A stretch of DNA of 64,000 bases from Chrysopilus asiliformis (GCA_964034945.1 OZ035963.1:46201332-46265331), one strand, 5' to 3'; positions 1 through 10,973 are shown, counted from the stretch's first letter. Program-made: numbers and translations. Notes: generated from the sequence alone by a model not told the origin.

Positions 1-555
1 TTAAATGGTTTCAAGCAAAAAGAGCTTGCTAACCCGATTTACCCTCCACAACTGTTATTGATTTTAGCTTTGGGGCCATCCAATAAAAGGTTAAAAAAGC
101 TCTGGTGAAAAGTTTATCAAAGACAACACCCATACTCTATTACAGTTTTTATATTTGCTGTTTAAGGCGCAAGGACGAAATATAAAAATTTGATAGGCTA
201 ACATTCGAAATGTCACACAGCTGTTTTGTAATTGAAACATATTTTGGCATTACTGGTTGCAGTGTTATTGAACGGTGAGGTGCTCCGTTGATCCGAATTC
301 AAAGTAATTAATTAAGGAAATCATAACAGTATTAAGACACATAAATGCGAATAATGCGAATTTCTTTAAAATCTTCAATTAATGTTCTTCAATAGTGACA
401 ATAGTGTGGCAGCATATCTGTTTTTCAACTTCAAGTAAGCGTTTTTCCGTAGTTCGATATAATTGGAGTTCGTAGACCTAATTTGGAGTTTATTTATAAC
501 TTTATTACTTTCTTATATTTAAAGCTGTCGTAAGCGGAAAAACCTCGCCAGAAAA
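1..555 (+). promoter_or_regulatory. upstream region and probable 5' UTR of the DNAJB12/14-like gene
   Basis: AT-rich, with no coding potential that I can support. It lies directly upstream of the start codon at 556, so it should hold the promoter and 5' UTR. A TATA-like tatttataac lies near 490, about 65 bases before the ATG, but no initiator or start site can be fixed from sequence alone. The bases before the ATG (gaaaa) suit an insect start context. Confidence 0.4.
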
Positions 556-3500
556 ATGAACAAAAGCCTGGATGAAGCCTATCGTTGTATACAAACAGCG
601 AGAAAGGCAATTACTGAAGGAAATCTGGAACGGGCGGAGACATTGCTGCTTAAAGCGGAAAATTTGTATCCTACCCAAAGCGCAAAAGGTGCCTAAACAC
701 TTTGGTTGCTAATCAATACGCATAGGGGGAAAAATTTATTGTGGTTTTTTAACAGATTTATTGGTAAAAGTGAGAAATAGACTTCGTCATGGTGAAGGAA
801 GCACTGAATCCAGAAGGGAAGGCTTCTATTATCCTCGTACTAGAACTACTTTGGAAATTGATTACACGGCAGATCAACTTGAAGCAGTGAGAAACATCAA
901 AAAGTAAATCATTGATTTATTATAACAACATTTGATAATATTTTTGAGTATGACCCAAATAAAGTGTTACGCATTCCTTGATAAATCGCGGTATTTTTTG
1001 AATATTTGCAAGTTTTAACTATGATTTTGGCTTTAAAACATCTATGGTCTTGTAGTATAACTTGTCTATGCCTTAAAATCATATCTCAATTTTTTTCCAT
1101 CCTTTATATAAGACAAAGAGATTTTTTTTGAAAGCCATTTCCTCATCTTACGGATTTACTTCGAAAAACTATCAGATTTTTTTTTCTTTTAAATGATTTC
1201 AGATGCAAAGATTATTACGAGGTCCTTGCAGTGTCCAAGGAGGCGAGTGATGCCGAAATCAAGAAAGCGTACAAGAAACTTGCTCTGCAACTACACCCCG
1301 ATAAGAATAAAGCTCCGGGAGCTGTAGAAGCGTTTAAGGCCGTTGGAAATGCTGTAGCCATTCTAACCGATCCGGAAAAACGAAAATCATATGATTTGGA
1401 GGGTGGTGAGGAGAATGTCTACAGAAGTAGTCATGTTTATACTAGGCGACATTATTCAGCCGACTATTCATATAGTCGGGGCTTCGAACCAGATGTTACT
1501 GCTGAGGAACTATTCAATATGTTTTTTGGTAGCGGATTTTCACAGCAGAATACTTATGGCCGGCAAAGAAGATTCCATCGGTCCGATCATCATCATCAAA
1601 GAGAGGTATATCGTTATTAAGTCTAACAAGATTACCATCACAAGAGTCTATAAAAGAAATTGCAATAATAGTAGTAACAAAAATCAAAAATCCAAAAAAA
1701 AAAAAACAAATCCATAAAATAAAATACCAAAAAACAAATATTTTATGCTTAATTAGCAACAGCCAAGCTATGCTGCTCTAATTAATTTACTGCCAATCCT
1801 CTTGTTAATTGGTCTATCAATGATGTCATCACTCTTCATTTCGGATCCAGTTTACAGCATACAACCTAGCCAGTAATATTTTAAATCACTTTCTAATAAA
1901 AATTATATTCGAAATTTGTAATATTTCAGAAAGTATTCCGTTTTGCGAAAAACGAGCGTTTTAAATGTTCCATACTATGTCAAAGATAGCTTCAATTCGG
2001 AGTATCAAGGTTCTGTTGGGCGACTGGAAGCGTCAGTTGAAGAGGATTACGTGAATCATTTGCGCCATGCGTGCAGTAGAGAACGTACATACAGTGAGAA
2101 TATTGTTGTATTAATTTGTTTCGTACTCTGTTTTGCGGTTACCCGTCTTAGGACGGGCCTTTATTTTAGTATCTATGTATTGTATATCGATTAAGACTAT
2201 TTATATAAGTTAATGGCGCAAATCACGTCAAGATTGCTCCAACGGTTCAGGGTATTACACGCAAGGACTAGGATTATAGCGGGCAAAAACTTCCCTTAAA
2301 AATTGAGAACAATTTCCTTAATGGTACAAACCGCGTCAAAATGTCTCAAGACATAGGGGAGAGGGATTTACTAGTGTCGTGGTTGAATGAAACTAGAAGA
2401 TTCAGGAACAACTGTTTATTGATTAAGCAAAGAAAACTTCTGAGCTAATCAGAATTTCACTAAGTTTAAAGTAATACAGAAATTCACTAAAAAAGTTAAT
2501 ACAATTTAAGAATTCACTAAGTTTTAACTAATACAGAAAATCACTAAAAGAAGTTAATACAAATTAAGAATTTACTAAGTTTAAGATCAAGAAGATCGCT
2601 GCTTGTCACTCAACGAATACGAGTTAAAGAATGAGACTCCACTCCCAACTATGCTTCCAGCAGCCCTTTGAGCTGTTGGCGTTGGTCGAGTGAACAGCCA
2701 CTTGTATGCATCGTAAGCATTTTATTGCTTACGATGCTAGCGGCGTCGGGTTTCGCCTTTGGCCGACGGAAACGCTTATGCTAAATAAGCATATTGCATT
2801 TCCGTCGGTCAGGGCCGGCCGTATGATAATAAGGGGGTGACGGCCAGGGCCGTCACACTAGCAAGGGGAGGGGTAGGTTGCATACACACATATTGCGTTG
2901 TAATCGGAGTTACGTAAGTGTTAAAAAGGTCATTTCAATCGGATGAATGGAATTAGGTCAAAATTAGATTACAAAATTTGACCGTGACAGACAAATAAAC
3001 CAACAGACAAAAAAGCGAGCTAAATAAAAGCTTTTAAAAATGATAACCGAGATATCCGTGTATTTGCCAAGGCACAATTTAAATTATGTTGAACACTGGG
3101 GTTTTTGGCCATATTGGAGTATTTTTGTATTTATTTTTGTTTTTTCGAATCCATTTAAATTTTTGAGGCACGCATTTCTCAGAGAGTCCCAATTACATGA
3201 AATTTTATATACTCTGGAGTAACTGATCACCGCCAAAAATATGCACTAAAAACCCCCGACTAAAGAAAAACCCTAAAAAATTGAAAAACTCCTGAATAAA
3301 AAAAATCCTTTAAAAATGATAAAATAATCATTACTGTAAATTTAAAATTTGTGTGCGTCGGGAAAGCTTATTGGTTATGACACCAGCATGTGTGTATAGA
3401 GCCCATAATATAGAGACTGGACATCCGGACTAGAGCGAATAGACATGAGTTTTTTTACTTATATTAAGCGATTTCCGTTATTTTGATAATGTGACAAAGA

Positions 3501-6500
3501 ACGGCTTTCCGCGCTCGTTTTTCAGCTCGGCGGCCATTTGTACAAGTCCGGATGTCCACTCTCTATATTATAGGCTCTCTACACACATGATGGCGTGTCA
3601 ACAACTACAACTTTCCTAATTTTGGCATGAGTTTTTTTATTGATATTGACCGATTTCAGTTATTTTACTAATTATTTGTGGTGAAGGATTACATTTTTAA
3701 AGCTCTTCTTACTGATTTTTCAACTCGGCGGCAATTTTTACGCGTCCCATTGTTTATTCTCTAGATTATAGTCCAAATCCATACAAATTCAACGACCAAT
3801 AGGCTTTTCTGACGCACACAAATTTTAAATTTACTGTAATGATTATTTTACCCTTTTTAAAGGATTTCTTTATTCAGGAGTTCTTCAATTTTTTAGGGTT
3901 TTTCTTTAGTCGGGGGTTTTTCAAAATTTTTATTTTGTTGTTTTTTTTCACTCTTTTTAAAGATAACAGTGAACAAACTTTTTATGTCCGCTTTAATTTA
4001 AAGTTTTTTGGTAGCCATTTTGTATTGTAATAATTATTAAAAGATTAACAATTTTTTTCAAGTAATGTCCCTCGAATGCCGAAGCGAGATCTAAAACGGT
4101 TCAGGGAATCAAAATACACAGGGAGAGGAGAGGAAACGTTAGGGTGAGGGTGAATTCTTACAAACTAAAATATTCCTTTCATTATTTACAACCGAATGGC
4201 GGAAGCGGGATCGAAATCGGTACGACCTCAAAACGTACAAAATTTAAGATAACTTGAGAACGGTAAGAGATATCGATTTACGGTAAAAGGTAAAAATGTG
4301 GAAAATTTTATTGCCTTTAATTCGTGTTCGAAAAACTGTTAGTTTGCAAGTAATTCGCAAAAATATATTTTTTACATTTTAATAAAAATATCTCAATAAC
4401 GGTAAAAGATAACGGATAACGGTAAAAGACGAAATTGTGCAGAATTCCATTCTCATTAATTCATCTCACATATACAGTAAGCAAAAAAACCATTTTTTTT
4501 TCGAGATAATGGCAAAAAACCAATTTCTTTGAAATAACGGTGTATCTCGATAACAGTTTGAGATATTGACTTTTAGCAAAAGACAAAAGTGTAGGAAATT
4601 TTATTTTCTCCAAATTTTGTCATACTTTACACTACTAAAAAAATGCGTAGTTTTGGAGTAAATCGAGAAAAACCAATTCGCGATTTTTAAAAAGCCGCCA
4701 TTTTGGTTACTTCCGGTTACCGGATTTCGACCAAAAGTTGATAGAATCGTCCCAATCTAGGACCAAATATGCCTATAAAATTTTATGTCTCTAGCTCGAC
4801 TAGTTTTTGAGAAATCTTGTACACAGACTGACAGACAGACTGACAGACTGACAGACAGAACGACATTTTTACTTTCTTCTACGGAGTATAATAAAGTATT
4901 GTATTCATGAAAAATTTCGACCTCTTAATTTTGCCTAAAAAACATTTCCCGATCACTCCTGAGTCGATTGGAGTCATATTTAAAAAATGTCTTTCTGTCT
5001 TTCTGTCTGTCAGTCTGTCAGTCTGTCAGTCTGTCAGTCTGTCAGTCTGTCAGTCTGTCAGTCTGTCTGTCTGTCTGTCAGTCTGTCAGTCTGTCAGTCT
5101 GTCAGTCTGTCAGTCTGTCAGTCTGTCAGTCTGTCAGTCTGTCTGTCTGTCTGTCAGTCTGTCAGTCTGTCAGTCTGTCAGTCTGTCAGTCTGTCAGTCT
5201 GTCAGTCTGTCAGTCTGTCAGTCTGTCAGTCTGTCAGTCTGTCAGTCTGTCAGTCTGTCAGTCTGTCAGTCTGTCAGTCTGTCAGTCTGTCAGTCTGTCA
5301 GTCTGTCAGTCTGTCAGTCTGTCAGTCTGTCAGTCTGTCAGTCTGTCAGTCTGTCAGTCTGTCAGTCTGTCAGTCTGTCAGTCTGTCAGTCTGTCAGTCT
5401 GTCAGTCTGTCAGTCTGTCAGTCTGTCAGTCTGTCAGTCTGTCAGTCTGTCAGTCTGTCAGTCTGTCAGTCTGTCAGTCTGTCAGTCTGTCAGTCTGTCA
5501 GTCTGTCAGTCTGTCAGTCTGTCAGTCTGTCAGTCTGTCAGTCTGTCAGTCTGTCAGTCTGTCAGTCTGTCAGTCTGTCAGTCTGTCAGTCTGTCAGTCT
5601 GTCAGTCTGTCAGTCTGTCAGTCTGTCAGTCTGTCAGTCTGTCAGTCTGTCAGTCTGTCAGTCTGTCAGTCTGTCAGTCTGTCAGTCTGTCAGTCTGTCA
5701 GTCTGTCAGTCTGTCAGTCTGTCAGTCTGTCAGTCTGTCAGTCTGTCAGTCTGTCAGTCTGTCAGTCTGTCAGTCTGTCAGTCTGTCAGTCTGTCAGTCT
5801 GTCAGTCTGTCAGTCTGTCAGTCTGTCAGTCTGTCAGTCTGTCAGTCTGTCAGTCTGTCAGTCTGTCAGTCTGTCAGTCTGTCAGTCTGTCAGTCTGTCA
5901 GTCTGTCAGTCTGTCAGTCTGTCAGTCTGTCAGTCTGTCAGTCTGTCAGTCTGTCAGTCTGTCAGTCTGTCAGTCTGTCAGTCTGTCAGTCTGTCAGTCT
6001 GTCAGTCTGTCAGTCTGTCAGTCTGTCAGTCTGTCAGTCTGTCAGTCTGTCAGTCTGTCAGTCTGTCAGTCTGTCAGTCTGTCAGTCTGTCAGTCTGTCA
6101 GTCTGTCAGTCTGTCAGTCTGTCAGTCTGTCAGTCTGTCAGTCTGTCAGTCTGTCAGTCTGTCAGTCTGTCAGTCTGTCAGTCTGTCAGTCTGTCAGTCT
6201 GTCAGTCTGTCAGTCTGTCAGTCTGTCAGTCTGTCAGTCTGTCAGTCTGTCAGTCTGTCAGTCTGTCAGTCTGTCAGTCTGTCAGTCTGTCAGTCTGTCA
6301 GTCTGTCAGTCTGTCAGTCTGTCAGTCTGTCAGTCTGTCAGTCTGTCAGTCTGTCAGTCTGTCAGTCTGTCAGTCTGTCAGTCTGTCAGTCTGTCAGTCT
6401 GTCAGTCTGTCAGTCTGTCAGTCTGTCAGTCTGTCAGTCTGTCAGTCTGTCAGTCTGTCAGTCTGTCAGTCTGTCAGTCTGTCAGTCTGTCAGTCTGTCA

Positions 6501-9500
6501 GTCTGTCAGTCTGTCAGTCTGTCAGTCTGTCAGTCTGTCAGTCTGTCAGTCTGTCAGTCTGTCAGTCTGTCAGTCTGTCAGTCTGTCAGTCTGTCAGTCT
6601 GTCAGTCTGTCAGTCTGTCAGTCTGTCAGTCTGTCAGTCTGTCAGTCTGTCAGTCTGTCAGTCTGTCAGTCTGTCAGTCTGTCAGTCTGTCAGTCTGTCA
6701 GTCTGTCAGTCTGTCAGTCTGTCAGTCTGTCAGTCTGTCAGTCTGTCAGTCTGTCAGTCTGTCAGTCTGTCAGTCTGTCAGTCTGTCAGTCTGTCAGTCT
6801 GTCAGTCTGTCAGTCTGTCAGTCTGTCAGTCTGTCAGTCTGTCAGTCTGTCAGTCTGTCAGTCTGTCAGTCTGTCAGTCTGTCAGTCTGTCAGTCTGTCA
6901 GTCTGTCAGTCTGTCAGTCTGTCAGTCTGTCAGTCTGTCAGTCTGTCAGTCTGTCAGTCTGTCAGTCTGTCAGTCTGTCAGTCTGTCAGTCTGTCAGTCT
7001 GTCAGTCTGTCAGTCTGTCAGTCTGTCAGTCTGTCAGTCTGTCAGTCTGTCAGTCTGTCAGTCTGTCAGTCTGTCAGTCTGTCAGTCTGTCAGTCTGTCA
7101 GTCTGTCAGTCTGTCAGTCTGTCAGTCTGTCAGTCTGTCAGTCTGTCAGTCTGTCAGTCTGTCAGTCTGTCAGTCTGTCAGTCTGTCAGTCTGTCAGTCT
7201 GTCAGTCTGTCAGTCTGTCAGTCTGTCAGTCTGTCAGTCTGTCAGTCTGTCAGTCTGTCAGTCTGTCAGTCTGTCAGTCTGTCAGTCTGTCAGTCTGTCA
7301 GTCTGTCAGTCTGTCAGTCTGTCAGTCTGTCAGTCTGTCAGTCTGTCAGTCTGTCAGTCTGTCAGTCTGTCAGTCTGTCAGTCTGTCAGTCTGTCAGTCT
7401 GTCAGTCTGTCAGTCTGTCAGTCTGTCAGTCTGTCAGTCTGTCAGTCTGTCAGTCTGTCAGTCTGTCAGTCTGTCAGTCTGTCAGTCTGTCAGTCTGTCA
7501 GTCTGTCAGTCTGTCAGTCTGTCAGTCTGTCAGTCTGTCAGTCTGTCAGTCTGTCAGTCTGTCAGTCTGTCAGTCTGTCAGTCTGTCAGTCTGTCAGTCT
7601 GTCAGTCTGTCAGTCTGTCAGTCTGTCAGTCTGTCAGTCTGTCAGTCTGTCAGTCTGTCAGTCTGTCAGTCTGTCAGTCTGTCAGTCTGTCAGTCTGTCA
7701 GTCTGTCAGTCTGTCAGTCTGTCAGTCTGTCAGTCTGTCAGTCTGTCAGTCTGTCAGTCTGTCAGTCTGTCAGTCTGTCAGTCTGTCAGTCTGTCAGTCT
7801 GTCAGTCTGTCAGTCTGTCAGTCTGTCAGTCTGTCAGTCTGTCAGTCTGTCAGTCTGTCAGTCTGTCAGTCTGTCAGTCTGTCAGTCTGTCAGTCTGTCA
7901 GTCTGTCAGTCTGTCAGTCTGTCAGTCTGTCAGTCTGTCAGTCTGTCAGTCTGTCAGTCTGTCAGTCTGTCAGTCTGTCAGTCTGTCAGTCTGTCAGTCT
8001 GTCAGTCTGTCAGTCTGTCAGTCTGTCAGTCTGTCAGTCTGTCAGTCTGTCAGTCTGTCAGTCTGTCAGTCTGTCAGTCTGTCAGTCTGTCAGTCTGTCA
8101 GTCTGTCAGTCTGTCAGTCTGTCAGTCTGTCAGTCTGTCAGTCTGTCAGTCTGTCAGTCTGTCAGTCTGTCAGTCTGTCAGTCTGTCAGTCTGTCAGTCT
8201 GTCAGTCTGTCAGTCTGTCAGTCTGTCAGTCTGTCAGTCTGTCAGTCTGTCAGTCTGTCAGTCTGTCAGTCTGTCAGTCTGTCAGTCTGTCAGTCTGTCA
8301 GTCTGTCAGTCTGTCAGTCTGTCAGTCTGTCAGTCTGTCAGTCTGTCAGTCTGTCAGTCTGTCAGTCTGTCAGTCTGTCAGTCTGTCAGTCTGTCAGTCT
8401 GTCAGTCTGTCAGTCTGTCAGTCTGTCAGTCTGTCAGTCTGTCAGTCTGTCAGTCTGTCAGTCTGTCAGTCTGTCAGTCTGTCAGTCTGTCAGTCTGTCA
8501 GTCTGTCAGTCTGTCAGTCTGTCAGTCTGTCAGTCTGTCAGTCTGTCAGTCTGTCAGTCTGTCAGTCTGTCAGTCTGTCAGTCTGTCAGTCTGTCAGTCT
8601 GTCAGTCTGTCAGTCTATCAGTCTGTCAGTCTGTCAGTCTGTCAGTCTGTCAGTCTGTCAGTCTGTGTACAAGATTTCTCAAAAACTAATAGAGCTAGCG
8701 CCATGAAATTTTATAGGCATATTGGGTCCTGAAATGGGACGATCCTATCAACTTTTAGTGGAAATCCGTTGACCGGAAGTATCCAAAATGGCGGTTTTTC
8801 AAAAATCGCAATTTCGTTTTTCTCGATTTACTCCCAAACTACGCGTTTTTTAGTAGCCTTAAGTATGACAAAACTTGGAGAAAATAAAATTTCCCACACT
8901 TTTGTCTTTAGCTATAACTCGATATCTCCACCTGTTATCGAGATAAACCGTTATTTCCAAAAAAAAACAGTTTTTTGCGATTATCTCGAAAACTAACGGG
9001 TTTTTGCTGACTGAATGTATGAAGTGAATTAATGAGAATGGCATTCTGCACAATTTTGTTTCTTACCGTTATCCGTTATCTTTTACCGTTATTGAGATAT
9101 TTTCATTAATATGTAAAAATCATATTTTTGCGAATAATTTGCAAACTAACGGTTTTTCGACAAATTAGTTAAAAGAATAATTAAAGATGTTAACATTTTC
9201 TACATTTTTGCCATTTACCGTAAATTGATATCTTCTACCGTTCTCAAGTTATCTCAAATTTTGTACGTTTTTGATATTTTTGGATGAACCAACAATTTAT
9301 TGGGAGGTCGTCTTAGGTTGACAACGCGACAGGGCTCTAGCGTAAATTGCACAGGGTCGTAGATTTTGTAGAAGAAAGTTTTGTGTTGACCACAACTGAT
9401 TTTTTTAATATGACTCCAATCGACTCAGTAGTGATCGGGAAATGTTTTTTAGGCAAAATTAAGAGGTCGAAATTTTTCATGAATACAATACTTTATTATA

Positions 9501-10817
9501 CTCCGTAGAAGAAAGTAATGAAAAAAGGATATTTGCGTTATTCTTATTGGACTTTTCGAATTATGAAATTTCAGCACCAGATTCGTGATCAGCGACCCCG
9601 AAAACCCCTAATGCCATTTTTCCCCGGGAAAAAGAATATTTGCGTTATCTTTACTGGATCTTCCGTTTCTAATTGCGAAAATCTAACACCGGATTCGTGA
9701 TCAGCGACCCCGAAAAACCTTGAGTGAAACTTTTCAGCCTCCTATTCAGCAGGATTAACGGCGAAAATCACGATTTAAAAACACCCAAACCCCCTTTACC
9801 CCCCGTTCACTTAGTAATAAAACTTCGGAAAACCCCGCCTTAGTGAGCGCCTACGCGATGGTTGGGACATACTGTGAAAGTTTCAAGTTTCTAGCTTCAG
9901 GAGTTTGGGTTGGGCGTTGATGAGTCAGTCATTCACTCAGTTAATCAGGTTAAACGATTTTTTATATATAGATAACAAATGGCCTTCATTCACTTCTAAA
10001 CTTATTGATTCGGATGAATAAAAAACTCTCAGAGCCGAAATCATAACGAGAAGAAATGTGCAAATGCATATTTTTGGCAGCCCTACTGATGACGAATACG
10101 TTTTAGATTTTCAAAATTTAGTATGGCGGATCCATAATATTTTCATTAAATTCTCTAAAATTGTACTTTGATTGGTGTTTTAGGTCGCTGATTACGAATC
10201 TGACTGCTAAATTCTAAAATTCATTTTCAGTTTCGTAATCGGCGACTTCAAAAACTAACCAGATTGAATTTTTAGTTAATTTTATGATAAGCCATCATGA
10301 ATTCGCCATATTGATTTTCGAAAATCTAATAGCAGATTTGTAATTAGCGACCCCAGAAACCCAAACTTAAAATTAAGCAAAAGTTCACACCATATCAATT
10401 ATTAACTTATGACGTCACTGAATTTGTATGAAATATTTCATATCTGTTTGAGACTTGAAATTCATAGCATGTAACAGAATATTTTGACCAGTTTCATAAA
10501 GAAATCCCTGTTCTGAACCAACATATTTTCCTCATGAATTTCCGCAGATTGGTCCACTTGGGATACCAATGATTTTCGGCCAAATCGTTTCGTGGTTCCA
10601 GAGTTATGAGAAAGCAGACATACACACAAGTCTATTATACACTAGATTTTAATTTTTTAGTTAGGTACACATAAAAGGTAAGCTTACAATATTTCATTTT
10701 TCAGGAGACGCTTTAACAATTCAGGCGCAAACTTTTGGCGATAGTGATTTATACAGAAAAGCTCAAAACTTGAAGACACCAGCATGCGATAAACTAGTGA
10801 AGTTGCTTAATTCATAG
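556..10817 (+). CDS. DNAJB12: DNAJB12/DNAJB14-type ER-membrane J-protein, six coding exons
   Basis: Exons are 556-688, 756-903, 1203-1605, 1757-1872, 1930-2093 and 10705-10817. All introns are GT-AG and the spliced phases agree, giving 1077 nt, or 358 residues plus TAG. Human DNAJB12 and DNAJB14 are about 375-380 residues. Residues 1-45 match the family's N-terminal helical motif (DEAYRCI, then ENLYPT). The J-domain is at about 97-160, with HPD at 125-127. A Gly/Phe/Tyr-rich and His-rich linker follows. A single transmembrane helix is at about 235-257 ([20 protein letters not shown]), and the DUF1977 domain runs from about 265 to the end ([28 protein letters not shown]). Family members anchor in the ER membrane with the J-domain in the cytosol, recruit Hsc70 and act in ER-associated degradation and membrane-protein quality control. 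Oddities are the short exon-1 donor (AAAAG/GTGCCT) and the last intron of 8.6 kb, which holds a giant microsatellite. The ATG was chosen because the family's N-terminal motif starts right after it. Confidence 0.95.
1930..2093 (+). CDS. DNAJB12: exon 5 of the DNAJB12/14-like gene (first part of DUF1977)
   Basis: The acceptor is atatttcag/aaag and the donor is acataca/gtgaga. The exon encodes the first half of DUF1977, from KYSVLRKTS to [12 protein letters not shown]. The reading frame stays open past the donor to 2194, but the read-through residues are hydrophobic and unlike the family. The spliced join in phase 1 to the exon at 10705 restores the family sequence. Confidence 0.9.
2708..2856. 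repeat. cluster of three strong hairpins in a GC-rich patch
   Basis: The first hairpin has a 12-bp perfect stem (GCATCGTAAGCA) with a 6-base loop at 2708-2737. The second has a 10-bp perfect stem (CCGACGGAAA / TTTCCGTCGG) at 2763-2808, which encloses a smaller stem (TTATGCT / AAGCATA). The third has a 9-bp perfect stem (GTGACGGCC) with a 2-base loop at 2837-2856. The patch is much richer in G+C than the rest of the intron. This may be the core of a foldback element, but no flanking duplication was found. Confidence 0.7.
3248..3921. mobile_element. foldback element with nested inverted repeats
   Basis: The outer arms, about 125 bp each (from 3248, and ending at 3921), are imperfect inverted copies that start and end with aaaaacccccgac / gtcgggggttttt. 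A second inverted pair lies inside at 3384-3430 and 3546-3592 (catgtgtgtatagagccc and its complement, then actggacatccggac). Between these lies a diverged direct duplication (about 3446-3545 and 3627-3745), both copies containing atgagttttttta and ctcggcggc. There is no coding capacity, so it is a non-autonomous foldback transposon or a composite of MITEs. Confidence 0.65.
4180..4985 (+). repeat. left flank of the octamer array (dispersed repeat, parts A then B)
   Basis: Part A (about 4180-4866) is AT-rich with several tcgataacggtaaaagat-like blocks. It ends with gccattttggttacttccgg, then tttttgagaaatcttgtacac and a short GACAGACT tract. Part B (about 4867-4985) has ctacggagtataataaag and cctaaaaaacatttcccgat. 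Part A reappears inverted at 8667-9290, part B inverted at about 9395-9515, and a shortened copy lies at 26.54-26.82 kb. Confidence 0.7.
4989..8666 (+). repeat. giant (GTCTGTCA)n octanucleotide array, about 450 copies
   Basis: The array begins with a few GTCT-only units at 4989-5015, 5060-5080 and 5140-5155. It then runs as strict alternation of GTCT and GTCA from about 5150 to 8616 (about 433 octamers) without a visible substitution. One G-to-A change occurs at 8617 (gtctatca), and about six more units follow. Because 8 is not a multiple of 3 and the sense strand has no stop codon, all three + frames stay open for more than 1200 codons and encode the same Ser/Val/Leu/Cys/Gln octapeptide. These are not genes. 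The array lies in intron 5 of the J-protein gene, in sense orientation. Confidence 0.97.
8667..9515 (-). repeat. right flank of the octamer array (inverted parts A and B)
   Basis: From 8667 (gtacaagatttctcaaaaact) the sequence is the inverted copy of part A of the left flank. It includes gaccggaagt, the atggcgg block, the atctcgata-like blocks and ttaccgttatccgttatc. Part B returns inverted at about 9395-9515 (cgggaaatgttttttaggca, then tactccgtagaag). A full inverted repeat would give B then A, so the right side has been rearranged or consists of two insertions. Confidence 0.7.
9527..10362. repeat. diverged repeats with the core attcgtgatcagcgacccc
   Basis: Two tandem units of about 105 bases (about 9527-9625 and 9640-9725) each start with atatttgcgttat and end with the core. 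More diverged cores follow at about 10178 (inverted), 10231 and 10335. Further copies lie at about 18938 and 35861. Between them is AT-rich DNA without coding capacity. Confidence 0.6.
10705..10817 (+). CDS. DNAJB12: exon 6 (last) of the DNAJB12/14-like gene
   Basis: The acceptor is atttttcag/gagacg. In phase 1 it reads [15 protein letters not shown], then [15 protein letters not shown], ending at TAG (10815-10817). The [11 protein letters not shown] block is the conserved end of DUF1977 proteins, so this small exon belongs to the gene although it lies 8.6 kb from exon 5. No other open frame of note exists here. Confidence 0.92.
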
Positions 10818-10973
10818 TTCAACAAGGTTATAAATTTTACTGAATAATTTTAGACCAATACTGGAAAATTGATTTTCATTTTTTCATATATTTACTAGAT
10901 ATAAAATGCTTTTATTTTTAAAATTTAAGCAATATTTTTTAATGTAAATTCTTAACAAAAATTTTAAGAGTGC

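Larger units (their letters stand above)
2094..10704 (+). other. 8.6-kb intron 5 packed with repeats
   Basis: The introns before it are 57-299 bases, whereas this one is about 8,611 bases. In order it holds a GC-rich hairpin cluster (2.70-2.86 kb), a foldback element (3.25-3.92 kb), an AT-rich repeat with attempted inverted copies on both sides of the octamer array (4.2-5.0 and 8.67-9.5 kb), the array itself (4.99-8.67 kb), and diverged copies of a repeat with the core attcgtgatcagcgacccc (9.53-10.36 kb). No other gene is visible in it on either strand. Confidence 0.85.

Noticed and set aside
1391..1759. Other frames overlapping exon 3
   Set aside because: They are shadow frames of the J-domain exon with no family features.
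1943..2194. 83-codon frame with a hydrophobic C-terminus as a separate small membrane protein
   Set aside because: It is exon 5 of the J-protein gene reading past its donor into the intron.
4989..8666. CRISPR-like array
   Set aside because: There are no spacers. The unit is a contiguous 8-mer in a eukaryotic intron.
4907..8732. Three overlapping + strand frames of about 1240-1260 codons made of a Ser/Val/Leu/Cys/Gln octapeptide
   Set aside because: They are the translation of a stop-free octamer microsatellite. All three frames give the same repeat, so this is not a protein gene.
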